36,587 nt of DNA from the NCBI GenBank assembly GCA_001790205.1, contig MGBU01000171.1, positions 1-36,587 of the forward strand. Reading direction: 5' to 3'. Shown here one piece after another: positions 9,194 to 15,556 of this stretch. The stretch comes from Candidatus Rokubacteria bacterium GWA2_73_35. Its GTDB lineage: Bacteria > Methylomirabilota > Methylomirabilia > Rokubacteriales > CSP1-6. The notes beneath the pieces are model-generated. The model was not told where the DNA came from. It saw nothing but the letters and a program-made list of their open reading frames with translations, and made no database searches. Each line of letters begins with the position of its first letter. Position 1 is the first letter of the stretch. Both the position numbers and the translations under genes were made by a program.

Positions 9194-9214
9194 GGCGCGG
9201 TATCGTAGCACGCC
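9194..9214. promoter_or_regulatory. Shared divergent promoter with overlapping symmetric -10 elements
   Basis: The 21 bp between two start codons holds TATCGT (9201-9206, plus strand) overlapping TACGAT (9207-9202, minus strand), that is, the symmetric core TATCGTA. Each hexamer lies exactly 8 bp from its start codon, so both transcripts would begin 1-2 nt before or at the AUG. The space is too small for two separate promoters with leaders and Shine-Dalgarno sites. Bidirectional promoters built on -10 symmetry are known in bacteria; applying this here is inference. Confidence 0.5.
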
Positions 9215-9799
9215 ATGGACGCGATCGACTTCGTGCGGCTCCGCTACGAGAACCTCCACGGCGGCCTGATCGACGACCTGCTCGGCAAGCTCTCCGAGGC
9301 CCAGGTGCGCGGGCGGCCGCACCCCGGCGTCAACACCGTCGCGTGGCTCCTCTGGCACTCGGCGCGGGTCGAGGACGTCGGCGTGAACCGCTTCGTGCTG
9401 GACCAGCCCCAGGTCCTGGAGGACGGCTGGCTCGAGCGCCTCGACGTCGGGCGCCGGGACGTCGGCACGGGCATGCGCGACGCCGAGGTGGACGAGCTGA
9501 GCGCGCGCATCGCGCTGCCGGCGCTCCGCGGCTACTGGCAGGCGGTGACCGCGCGGACGCTCGCGGCCCTCGAGACGCTCCGCGGGAGCGACCTCGAGGC
9601 CCTCGTGCCCGCGGAGCGCGTCCGGCGCGTCGCGACCGCGGAGGGCGCGGTCGCCCCCGGCGCCGAGTGGCTCACGGAGTTCTGGGCGGGCGGCCGGAGC
9701 CGGGGCTGGATGCTCGCGCAGACGCCGTTCCTGCACGTCTACGGTCACTCCTTCGAGGCGCGGGTGGCGGCGGGCCTCTGGGGCGCGCGCAGCCCCTAG
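9215..9799 (+). CDS. DinB-fold family protein (mycothiol/maleylpyruvate-isomerase-like)
   Basis: A 194-aa four-helix-bundle protein. The three family histidines are visible: one in WLLWHSARVEDVGVNRF and an HxxxH pair in FLHVYGHSFEARVAAG, the classical DinB metal triad. The first helix (DAIDFVRLRYENLHGGLIDD) and the SEAQVRGRPHPGVNTVAW segment fit the DinB_2 group. Members include thiol-dependent transferases and isomerases and proteins of unknown function, and there is no way to choose here. It is divergent from the LLM oxidoreductase and followed 38 bp later by a second LLM oxidoreductase, so it sits between two such genes. No Shine-Dalgarno site precedes the ATG, and the -10-like TATCGT is only 8 bp upstream. 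Confidence 0.82.
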   Translation: MDAIDFVRLRYENLHGGLIDDLLGKLSEAQVRGRPHPGVNTVAWLLWHSARVEDVGVNRFVLDQPQVLEDGWLERLDVGRRDVGTGMRDAEVDELSARIALPALRGYWQAVTARTLAALETLRGSDLEALVPAERVRRVATAEGAVAPGAEWLTEFWAGGRSRGWMLAQTPFLHVYGHSFEARVAAGLWGARSP

Positions 9800-9837
9800 T
9801 CACGGCGAGGGCGTCCGGCGACCGCGGGAGGCATCCG

Positions 9838-10917
9838 ATGAAGGTCGAGACGCAGCTGCCGCTCGGCAAGCTGGATCCCGGACTCCGCAGCGCCCCGAGG
9901 CTCGACCTCGCGTCGGTCCAGCGCGGCGCGCACGAGATCGAGGCGCTCGGCTTCGACGGGTTCGTGACGGGCGAGCTCAAGACGGACCCGTTCCTGCCGC
10001 TCGGGCTGGCCGCGGCCGCGACGGAACGGATCAGCCTGACCACCGCGGTCGCGATCGCGTTCCCGCGGAGCCCGACGGTCACCGCGATGCTCGCGTGGGA
10101 CCTCCAGACGCTCTCCCGCGGGCGGTTCATCCTCGGCCTCGGCACCCAGGTGAAGGGACACATCGAGCGGCGCTACGGCGTGCCGTGGGCCCCGCCGGTG
10201 CCGCGCCTGCGCGAGTACATCAAGGCGCTCCGGGCGGTGTGGGACTGCTGGCAGCGCGGCACGCCCCTCGACGTGCGCGGCGCGCACTACAACCTCTCCC
10301 TGATGGTCCCGCTCTTCGACCCGGGGCCGATCGAGCACCCGCGGATCCCGATCCACGTGGCCGCGATCAACGAGCACATCTGCCGGCTGGCCGGCGAGGC
10401 CTGCGACGGGATCCGGCCGCACCCGATCACCACCCCGAAGTTCATCCGGGAGGTCATGCTGCCGAACGTCGCGCGCGGCGCGCGGAGCGCCGGGCGGGGG
10501 CTCGCGGGCTTCGAGGTGGCGGTGAGCCCCCTCGTCGCGGTCGGCGACGACGCGCGCGAGCGCGCCGAGCGGCTGCGCGACGTCCGCGCCCGCATCGCCT
10601 TCTACGCGTCCACGCGGACGTACCGCGCGGTGTTCGAGGCGCACGGCTGGGGAGAACTGGTCGAGGGACTCCACGCGCTGTCGGTCCAGCAGCGGTGGGA
10701 GGAGATGCCGGCGCGCATCCCGGACGAGGTGGTGGACACGATCGCCGTCGTGGGCGCCTGGGACGACGTCGTCCCGAAGATCCTAGCGCGCTACGGCGAC
10801 GTCGCCACGCGGATCGAGTGGAGCCTGCCCGTCCGCACGCCGGCGGACGCCGAGCGGCAGCGCCACGTCCTCGGCGCGCTCCAGGGGGCCCCGCCCCCCG
10901 CGGGGCTCAGCGGCTGA
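9838..10917 (+). CDS. LLM-class F420-dependent oxidoreductase (TIGR03617-like)
   Basis: Luciferase-like monooxygenase-superfamily enzyme, 359 aa. Key segments: MKVETQLPLGKL at the N-terminus, LGFDGFVTGELKTDPFLPL (first flavin-pocket loop), WDLQTLSRGRFILGLGTQV (the most conserved family block), RIPIHVAAINEHICRLAGE and CDGIRPHPITTPKFIREV in the C-terminal barrel half. This pattern matches the group annotated as probable F420-dependent oxidoreductases. The substrate is unknown. The start at ATG 9838 has a good GGGAGG site about 6 bp upstream, unlike the neighbouring gene at 9215. The last 11 bp overlap the end of the convergent FAH-family gene. Confidence 0.9.
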   Translation: MKVETQLPLGKLDPGLRSAPRLDLASVQRGAHEIEALGFDGFVTGELKTDPFLPLGLAAAATERISLTTAVAIAFPRSPTVTAMLAWDLQTLSRGRFILGLGTQVKGHIERRYGVPWAPPVPRLREYIKALRAVWDCWQRGTPLDVRGAHYNLSLMVPLFDPGPIEHPRIPIHVAAINEHICRLAGEACDGIRPHPITTPKFIREVMLPNVARGARSAGRGLAGFEVAVSPLVAVGDDARERAERLRDVRARIAFYASTRTYRAVFEAHGWGELVEGLHALSVQQRWEEMPARIPDEVVDTIAVVGAWDDVVPKILARYGDVATRIEWSLPVRTPADAERQRHVLGALQGAPPPAGLSG

Positions 10918-11749
10918 CGACGCGGTTCTTCTGCGCGCCGAGGCCGGTGATGCCCATCTCGACGACGTCGCCCGGCTCGAGGTAGCGCGGGGGCTTCATG
11001 CCGTGGGCGACGCCCGCCGGCGTGCCGGTCGAGACGACGTCGCCCGCGCGCAGCGACATGAAGCGGCTCACGTAGGCGACGAGCGCGGCCACGCCGAAGA
11101 TCATGTTGGCGGTGCTGCCGTGCTGGCGCGGCTCGCCGTTGACCGTCGTCCACAACTCGAGCGCCTGGGGCGCGCGTACCTCGTCGGCGGTGACCAGCCA
11201 CGGGCCGATCGGCGCGAAGGTGTCCGCGCTCTTGCCCTTGGTGGTCGCCCCACCGTGCTCGATCTGGAACGCGCGCTCGGAGACGTCGTCGACGAGGCAG
11301 TACGCGGCGACGTGCCGGAGGGCCTCGGCCTCGCTCACGCCGCGCGCGTCGCGCCCGATGACCGCGCCCAGCTCGACCTCGTAGTCGAGCTTCGTGCCGC
11401 CGCGCGGCCGGACGATCGGGTCGTGGGGCCCGGTGATCGCGCTCGTGGCCTTGAGGAAGACGACCGGCTCCTTCGGCAGCGGCTGGCCCACCTCGCTCGC
11501 GTGGTCCGTGTAGTTGAGGCCGATGCAGACGAGCTTGCCGATGCCGGCCAGCGGACAGCCGAGCCGCGGCCGGCCGCGGACCACGGGCAGCCGCGCCGTC
11601 CTGAGCGCGCGCAGGCGCCGCAGGCCCGCCGGCGAGAGCACGGCCGGCGTGAGGTCGCGCACCACGCGCGAGAGATCGCGCAGCGTGCCGTCCGCGTCGA
11701 TGAGACCGGGCTTCTCGGCGCCGGCGCGCCCGTAGCGGACGAGCTTCAT
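10907..11749 (-). CDS. Fumarylacetoacetate hydrolase (FAH) family protein
   Basis: FAH-fold enzyme of 280 aa, the typical size of the bacterial 2-hydroxyhepta-2,4-diene-1,7-dioate isomerase / acylpyruvase group, which cleaves or isomerises 2,4-dioxo acids. An N-terminal cap (MKLVRYGRAGAEKPGLIDAD) is followed by the catalytic domain, with ICIGLNYTDHASEV-type sequence, VVFLKATSAITGPHDPI and the metal-ligand acidic block KLDYEVELGAVIGRDARG. The C-terminal DVVSTGTPAGVAHG loop is also standard. Third gene of a minus-strand operon: its ATG lies 4 bp after the stop of the beta-propeller gene, with a GAGGTGA ribosome site overlapping that stop. The tail overlaps the convergent LLM gene by 11 bp. The exact substrate is not predictable. 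Confidence 0.92.
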   Translation of the reverse strand: MKLVRYGRAGAEKPGLIDADGTLRDLSRVVRDLTPAVLSPAGLRRLRALRTARLPVVRGRPRLGCPLAGIGKLVCIGLNYTDHASEVGQPLPKEPVVFLKATSAITGPHDPIVRPRGGTKLDYEVELGAVIGRDARGVSEAEALRHVAAYCLVDDVSERAFQIEHGGATTKGKSADTFAPIGPWLVTADEVRAPQALELWTTVNGEPRQHGSTANMIFGVAALVAYVSRFMSLRAGDVVSTGTPAGVAHGMKPPRYLEPGDVVEMGITGLGAQKNRVVSR

Positions 11750-11753
11750 CGCG

Positions 11754-12734
11754 TCACCTCGTCCGGTAGACCACGAGCCGGTCCGCGCCCGACTCCGGCG
11801 CCCAGACCTCGCCCGGGCGGCCGAGGATCTGGCGCACGTGGGCGCCGCGGCGGTCGCTCGGGAACGCCCGGAACGTCTCCGTCTCGGGGTCGAAGCGCAC
11901 CATCGCGTTGGCTCCCCAGTCGCTCAGCCACACGCGGTCCCGGTCGTCCACGTAGACGGCGTAGGGGCTCGGCCGGTCGCCGGGCAGCTTCCAGGTCCGC
12001 CAGCTCCGGCTCTTCGGGTCGTAGCGGCTCACGTTGCCGGAGTTCCACTCGCTGACCCAGACGCGGCCCCGGGAGTCGGACCACACGCGCCGCGCGCCCT
12101 GGTCCTTCGTGGGCGGCTCGATGACCGTGGCCGCCCCGGTCTCGACGTCCACGCGCGCGATGTGGCTGCCCGCGAGCGAGGCGTAGTAGACGTCGCCGTC
12201 CGGCGTCGTCGCGATGCCGTAGGGGCCGCGGCCGCGCGGCGCGTCCCAGACCTGCATCGCGCCGGTCCGGGGATCGAGCCGCCCGTACACGCCGCGCTGG
12301 CCGGTGAACCAGACCCGCCCGCGCCGGTCGAAGGTGAGGGTGTTGAGGTTGGCGTAGCCGCGCGACTCCGGCAGCGGCCAGCTCCGCACGGCGCGGGTCC
12401 GCGGGTCCACGCGCACGATCGCGTTGGTGCCGCCCTCCGTGACCCACGGCGCGCCGTCGGGCCCGACGACCACGCCGTGCGGCGAGGCGCCCGCGCCGAG
12501 CGCGATCAGCTCCACCGTGCCCGTCGCGGGGTCGAGCCGGCCGAGGTGGCCGGTGCGCTGGGCCGTGTACCAGACGATGCCGTCGGCGCCGACGGCGACG
12601 TCGTGCGGGAAGCCGCCGGGGGGCACGGCGTAGGCCCGGATGCTGACGTCGGTCTGCGCGCCGGCGGGCACGCCGACGAGGGCGACAACGAGCGCGAGGA
12701 CGAGGGCGAGGCCGCCGAGCGTCAGGGGGCGCAT
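11754..12734 (-). CDS. Exported Vgb-like (virginiamycin B lyase family) seven-bladed beta-propeller
   Basis: Seven repeated blades of about 42 residues are visible, each with an xDGxVWxT-like strand and a GxLxRxDPxTG-like turn (for example GIVWYTAQRTGHLGRLDP, GRVWFTGQRGVYGRLDP, DRVWLSDWGANAMVRFDP). This is the fold of streptogramin lyase Vgb and relatives. The N-terminus (MRPLTLGGLALVLALVVALV ending GAQ) is a signal peptide, so the protein acts outside the cytoplasm. A periplasmic location, and the neighbouring metabolic genes, make antibiotic inactivation unlikely; a lactonase, sensor or binding role is more plausible. The start is at 12734, with GGAGGT about 7 bp upstream; a frame start at 12758 would overlap the previous gene. 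Second gene of a three-gene operon. Confidence 0.85.
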   Translation of the reverse strand: MRPLTLGGLALVLALVVALVGVPAGAQTDVSIRAYAVPPGGFPHDVAVGADGIVWYTAQRTGHLGRLDPATGTVELIALGAGASPHGVVVGPDGAPWVTEGGTNAIVRVDPRTRAVRSWPLPESRGYANLNTLTFDRRGRVWFTGQRGVYGRLDPRTGAMQVWDAPRGRGPYGIATTPDGDVYYASLAGSHIARVDVETGAATVIEPPTKDQGARRVWSDSRGRVWVSEWNSGNVSRYDPKSRSWRTWKLPGDRPSPYAVYVDDRDRVWLSDWGANAMVRFDPETETFRAFPSDRRGAHVRQILGRPGEVWAPESGADRLVVYRTR

Positions 12735-12754
12735 GCTGACCTCCATGCCGCGGC

Positions 12755-13510
12755 TCACGCGATCCGGATGATGCCCGGCTCGAGGGGCGTGAACCGCACG
12801 GCGACCTCGGGGTCGTGGCCCGCGACGACGAGCCGCTCGGCGCCGGCGAGTGCCTCGATCGTCTCGAACCCCTCGAGCATCTCCGGCAGGCTCGTGAGGA
12901 GCTGCACGGGCTGCCGCGTCTCGACGTTGCGGTAGAAGTGCGAGGCGTCCGAGGCGAGGACGACGGTCCCGCGCGCCGTCCGGACGCTCACGATCTGGAG
13001 CCCCGCGGTGTGGCCGCCGACGCGGTGCACGCGGATCCCGGGCAGCACGTCGCGGTCACCGTGGACGATCCGGACGCGCCCCGCGTAGTTCAGCGGCACG
13101 AGCCCCGCCAGCGCCGTCGGGTTGGCCGAGGACCGGACCGCCGGCGCGGCGGCCCAGGGCCCCGTCCAGAACGCCACCTCGTCCCGCTGGATCCAGAACT
13201 CCGCGGCGGGGAAGAGCCCGTGCCCGGCCCAGTGGTCGTAGTGCAGGTGCGTGACGAGCGCGAGCGGCACGTCGCCCGGCCGGACCCCCGCGCGCTCGAC
13301 CATCGCCGCGGGGCTCACGTAGCCCCGGATCCCGCGCGCCCGCGCGTCGTCCTCGAGGAAGCCGGTGTCCACGAGGACGGGGTGGGGCCCGCCGAGGATC
13401 AGCCAGACGTAGTAGTGGAGCGTGAGCGGCGCGTGCGACGCCTCGCGGTAGAAGAACTGGCAGGCCGTCGTGTCCCGCTCCGCGTACTTGAGCGCGTAGA
13501 CCTCGTACAT
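12755..13510 (-). CDS. Metallo-beta-lactamase-fold hydrolase (N-acyl-homoserine-lactonase-like subfamily)
   Basis: A 251-aa MBL-fold protein. The metal-binding signature HxHxDH is intact in THLHYDHWAGH (His88, His90, Asp92, His93), followed by a histidine in VHRVGGHTAGLQ, the aspartate in VLASDASHFYRN and a final histidine in VVAGHDPEV, so the two-metal site looks complete. The spacing resembles the AttM/AiiA-type lactonase group, which also contains many enzymes acting on other esters or lactones; the substrate is unproven. ATG 13510 has GAGGTG about 6 bp upstream. First gene of the operon with the propeller (20 bp) and FAH enzyme; together they could hydrolyse a lactone and then cleave the resulting oxo acid, which is speculation from context. 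Divergent from DUF5674 across 40 bp. Confidence 0.88.
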   Translation of the reverse strand: MYEVYALKYAERDTTACQFFYREASHAPLTLHYYVWLILGGPHPVLVDTGFLEDDARARGIRGYVSPAAMVERAGVRPGDVPLALVTHLHYDHWAGHGLFPAAEFWIQRDEVAFWTGPWAAAPAVRSSANPTALAGLVPLNYAGRVRIVHGDRDVLPGIRVHRVGGHTAGLQIVSVRTARGTVVLASDASHFYRNVETRQPVQLLTSLPEMLEGFETIEALAGAERLVVAGHDPEVAVRFTPLEPGIIRIA

Positions 13511-13530
13511 GGCGCACCTCGCTGGCGCCC

Positions 13531-13540
13531 GAGTATACTC
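13531..13540. promoter_or_regulatory. Palindromic GAGTATACTC, shared -10 for two divergent genes
   Basis: The perfect 10-bp palindrome GAGTATACTC reads TATACT on both strands. It sits 11 bp before the DUF5674 start (13551) and 23 bp before the hydrolase start (13510). One promoter sequence could therefore fire in both directions, giving a 4-5-nt leader on one side and a short leader with a ribosome site on the other. No clear -35 boxes were seen. Confidence 0.5.
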
Positions 13541-13550
13541 CGTCCACGCC

Positions 13551-13922
13551 ATGACGCCGGAGCCCGCGGACCTCCTCGTCCTCGAGGGGCGCATCGAGCG
13601 CACCGAGCTGGCGCGGCTCGTCCGCCTCTTCGGCGACATGGTGAAGTACGTGGTGGACGTCGAGCGCGGCGTGATCGCGATCGGCGGCGAGCTGCACGCC
13701 GACGCCGAGCACGTGCTCCTCGAGCGCGGCAGCCGCGCGGCCGACCTCTGGGGCGCCAACTACTATCCGGGGCGCGGCCGCGAGGGCTCGATCGAGTACA
13801 CCTCGCTGATCAACATCCGCCCGGCCCGGGGCAACGTGGGGATGGAGGTCGGGGACCCGGCGATCCGCGAGCGCATCCGGGCCCTGACGGAGGCGCTCGT
13901 CGGCGAGGGCGAAGCGCTGTGA
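13551..13922 (+). CDS. DUF5674 family protein
   Basis: A small 123-aa soluble protein. The block VKYVVDVERGVIAIGGELHA, followed by LERGSRAADLWGANYYP and EYTSLINIRPARGNVGMEV, matches my recollection of the DUF5674 family, whose function is unknown; family members are short and occur alone in many phyla. No signal peptide or membrane helix. The ATG at 13551 has no ribosome site and lies 11 bp after the palindromic TATACT, so translation from a very short leader is likely. An upstream in-frame start at 13509 would span the promoter and is rejected. Downstream comes a hairpin repeat (13994-14016) and a small unknown gene. Confidence 0.75.
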   Translation: MTPEPADLLVLEGRIERTELARLVRLFGDMVKYVVDVERGVIAIGGELHADAEHVLLERGSRAADLWGANYYPGRGREGSIEYTSLINIRPARGNVGMEVGDPAIRERIRALTEALVGEGEAL

Positions 13923-13987
13923 GAGCCCGTGGACACGTCGCGTCGTCGAGGGGCGCCACGGCTGTGCCGGGGCGCCCCGAGGGTTGG

Positions 13988-14018
13988 GGGGCTTGGGGGG
14001 CGCCCGGAGCCCCCCATG
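13988..14018. repeat. REP-like GC hairpin, copy 1
   Basis: An 8-bp perfect stem (13994-14001 with 14009-14016, TGGGGGGC/GCCCCCCA) closes the 7-nt loop GCCCGGA. The 31-bp segment recurs in inverted orientation at 24359-24389 with one mismatch. Both copies follow the stop of a gene, suggesting a dispersed REP-type element or a U-less terminator used at gene ends. The 103-bp gap 13923-14025 holds nothing else I can name. Confidence 0.6.
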
Positions 14019-14025
14019 CGGTGAG

Positions 14026-14367
14026 ATGACTCACCACGCCGGTCTCTCGCGCACGCGCTGGGCGGCCTTCGCGCCCGACCAGCAGGTGCTGATGATCGCC
14101 AACGAGATGAACCGCGCCGCCAAGCTCACGGCGCCGGGGGACCGGGAGCGCCTGCGGAGCGCCTACGCGCGCGCCCTGCAGCTCACCGATCTCACCGTCG
14201 AGGGCAGCGTGCGCCGCGCGCTCCGGCGGGAGCTGCTCCGCTGGCGCGACCTCGTCGCCGCGCTCTACCTGGCGCCCGCCGCCGAGCCCGCGGCCCACGC
14301 CGCCGCCTTCCGCGCCCTGCTCCGCCTCACGCCCGAGGCGTCGAAGCAGCTCGCGGCGGGGGGCTGA
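14026..14367 (+). CDS. Small helical hypothetical protein
   Basis: I do not recognise this 113-aa protein. It is predicted almost wholly alpha-helical and basic, with segments WAAFAPDQQVLMIANEMNRA, RLRSAYARALQLTDLTVEG and ALRRELLRWRDLVAALYL, and has no signal peptide, cysteine cluster or membrane helix. Codon use is like its neighbours (third positions mostly G/C), which supports it being a real gene. The ATG at 14026 is immediately preceded by GTGAG, too close for an ordinary ribosome site, and the REP-like hairpin ends 10 bp upstream, so both the start and its expression signals are uncertain. It ends 13 bp from the stop of the convergent ThDP enzyme gene. Confidence 0.6.
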   Translation: MTHHAGLSRTRWAAFAPDQQVLMIANEMNRAAKLTAPGDRERLRSAYARALQLTDLTVEGSVRRALRRELLRWRDLVAALYLAPAAEPAAHAAAFRALLRLTPEASKQLAAGG

Positions 14368-14380
14368 GCGTCCCGCGGGA

Positions 14381-14956
14381 TCAGGACCGCGCGGCGAGCG
14401 CCTGCCTGAAGCGCCGGGCGTAGCCCACGACGTCGCGGTCGAGCCGGCCCTCCGTGCGACCCCGGGCGATCTTGACGCTCACCACGAACGGCCCGTCCTC
14501 CCGGAGGATCCGGTCGTACGCGCGCCCGAGCTCCTCCTCGGTGCGCACCTCGAGCGCCTTCTCGACGCCGGCGCCGCGCGCGATCGCGGCCAGGCTCGAG
14601 CGCGCCGCCGTCGCCGTCGGCTGGCCGCCGGTGGTCTGGTGGACCTCGTTGTCCCAGATCACGAGCGCGAGGTTCCTCGGCGCCTCGGTGGCGATCGTGC
14701 AGAGCGAGCCGAGGTTCATCAGGAGCGAGCCGTCCCCGTCGAGGCACACGACGCGCACGTCGGGGCGTGCCAGCGCGAGGCCGAGCCCGATGGACGAGCA
14801 CTGGCCCATGGAGCCGAAGGTGTAGCAGTTGAGGGGACGGTCGGCGCTCTGCTGGAGCTCGAGCGACGCCTGGCCGAGGTTACTGACCACCACCTCGGAG
14901 GTGAGGCGCTCGGCGAGGAGCCGGGTGGCGGCGGTGCGCGTCAGCGTGGCGCTCAT
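14381..14956 (-). CDS. ThDP-dependent decarboxylase, beta (ThDP-binding) subunit, sulfopyruvate/phosphonopyruvate decarboxylase-like
   Basis: C-terminal half of a split thiamine-diphosphate enzyme, 191 aa. The Mg-ThDP motif is present as GDGSLLMNLGSL with the closing Asn in ALVIWDNEVHQTTGG. SMGQCSSIGLGLALARPDVR matches the conserved loop before the motif. Split alpha/beta enzymes of this size include ComDE sulfopyruvate decarboxylase (coenzyme M pathway) and phosphonopyruvate decarboxylase relatives; nothing else of either pathway is here, so the substrate remains a 2-oxo acid of unknown identity. The start codon overlaps the alpha-subunit stop by 4 bp (ATGA), giving translational coupling and probably equal stoichiometry. 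Confidence 0.88.
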   Translation of the reverse strand: MSATLTRTAATRLLAERLTSEVVVSNLGQASLELQQSADRPLNCYTFGSMGQCSSIGLGLALARPDVRVVCLDGDGSLLMNLGSLCTIATEAPRNLALVIWDNEVHQTTGGQPTATAARSSLAAIARGAGVEKALEVRTEEELGRAYDRILREDGPFVVSVKIARGRTEGRLDRDVVGYARRFRQALAARS

Positions 14957-15468
14957 CCCTGTTTGCCTCCCGTCAGCTCGGGGGGGAGGACGAAGGCGAC
15001 GGGGAGCCCGCGCGTGTAGGCGAGCTTGACGAGGCCGTCGCCCTGCGCCTCCAGCTCGGCGACCGAGGACGGCTTGATCCACCGGATGCCGAGGGCGTCG
15101 AGGATGGGGGCGGCGGCCTGCCCCATCGGCACCTGCGCGGGGTTGAACTCGCCGAGGTCGCCGCGGTGGCTGACCACGAGGACGATCGGGATCTGGCTCG
15201 CGACGTTGAGCGACGCCAGGGCGTTCACGCAGTTGCCGAGGCCGCTGTTCTGCATGAGCAGCGCGCCGCGCCGGCCGCCGAGCCAGGCGCCGGACAGGAG
15301 GCCGATGCCCTCCTCCTCGCGCGTCACCGTGACCACGCGGCACTCGGGGTCGGCCCACAGGTGCTCGAGCACGTGGCTCACGATGTAGTCCGGGACCGTC
15401 GCGAACATCCGGACGTCGTTCCTGCGCAGCACGTCCGCCAGGTGCTTGGACCAGCTCGGGTCGATCAT
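14953..15468 (-). CDS. ThDP-dependent decarboxylase, alpha (pyrimidine-binding) subunit
   Basis: N-terminal half of the same split enzyme, 171 aa. The catalytic glutamate that activates the thiamine ring is in VTREEEGIGLLSGAWLGG. The following LLMQNSGLGNCVNALASL and VVSHRGDLGEFNPAQVPMG are typical of the sulfopyruvate/phosphonopyruvate decarboxylase alpha group. It pairs with the beta subunit encoded directly downstream with a 4-bp overlap; the active site forms at the interface. ATG 15468 is preceded by a short leader from a TACACT -10 at 15515-15510 that sits in the middle of an inverted repeat (15496-15529), a possible operator. It is divergent from the TPR lipoprotein gene. Confidence 0.87.
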   Translation of the reverse strand: MIDPSWSKHLADVLRRNDVRMFATVPDYIVSHVLEHLWADPECRVVTVTREEEGIGLLSGAWLGGRRGALLMQNSGLGNCVNALASLNVASQIPIVLVVSHRGDLGEFNPAQVPMGQAAAPILDALGIRWIKPSSVAELEAQGDGLVKLAYTRGLPVAFVLPPELTGGKQG

Positions 15469-15495
15469 GGCCTCGCGTCCCCCTCGTCGCCGCGT

Positions 15496-15529
15496 GGCGG
15501 CCGCTCGCCAGTGTAGCAGGGCGGCCGCC
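15496..15529. promoter_or_regulatory. Inverted repeat around the -10 of the ThDP enzyme operon (candidate operator)
   Basis: GGCGGCCGC at 15496-15504 and its exact reverse complement at 15521-15529 are separated by 16 bp. The centre contains TACACT (minus strand, 15515-15510), a good -10 for the operon starting at 15468. A repressor binding both arms would cover the promoter. Each arm is itself nearly palindromic, so chance in GC-rich DNA is possible. Confidence 0.4.
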
Positions 15530-15550
15530 GGCGCGGCGAGTGCCCTCTGC

Positions 15551-15556
15551 TATGAT
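15551..15556 (+). promoter_or_regulatory. Extended -10 (TGC TATGAT) for the TPR lipoprotein gene
   Basis: TATGAT preceded by TG and one base (15548-15549) is an extended -10 promoter element, which does not need a strong -35. It would start RNA near 15563. If so, the GTG at 15540 and the ATG at 15552 lie upstream of the transcript and cannot be the start codon of the downstream gene. Confidence 0.45.

Noticed and set aside
8228-9748. 506-residue form of the LLM oxidoreductase
   Set aside because: The first 185 residues would be antisense to the DinB-fold gene at 9215; the family start is at 9193.
11754-12758. Beta-propeller as a streptogramin-resistance gene with start at 12758
   Set aside because: The protein has a signal peptide and metabolic neighbours, and 12758 would overlap the preceding gene; ATG 12734 has the ribosome site.
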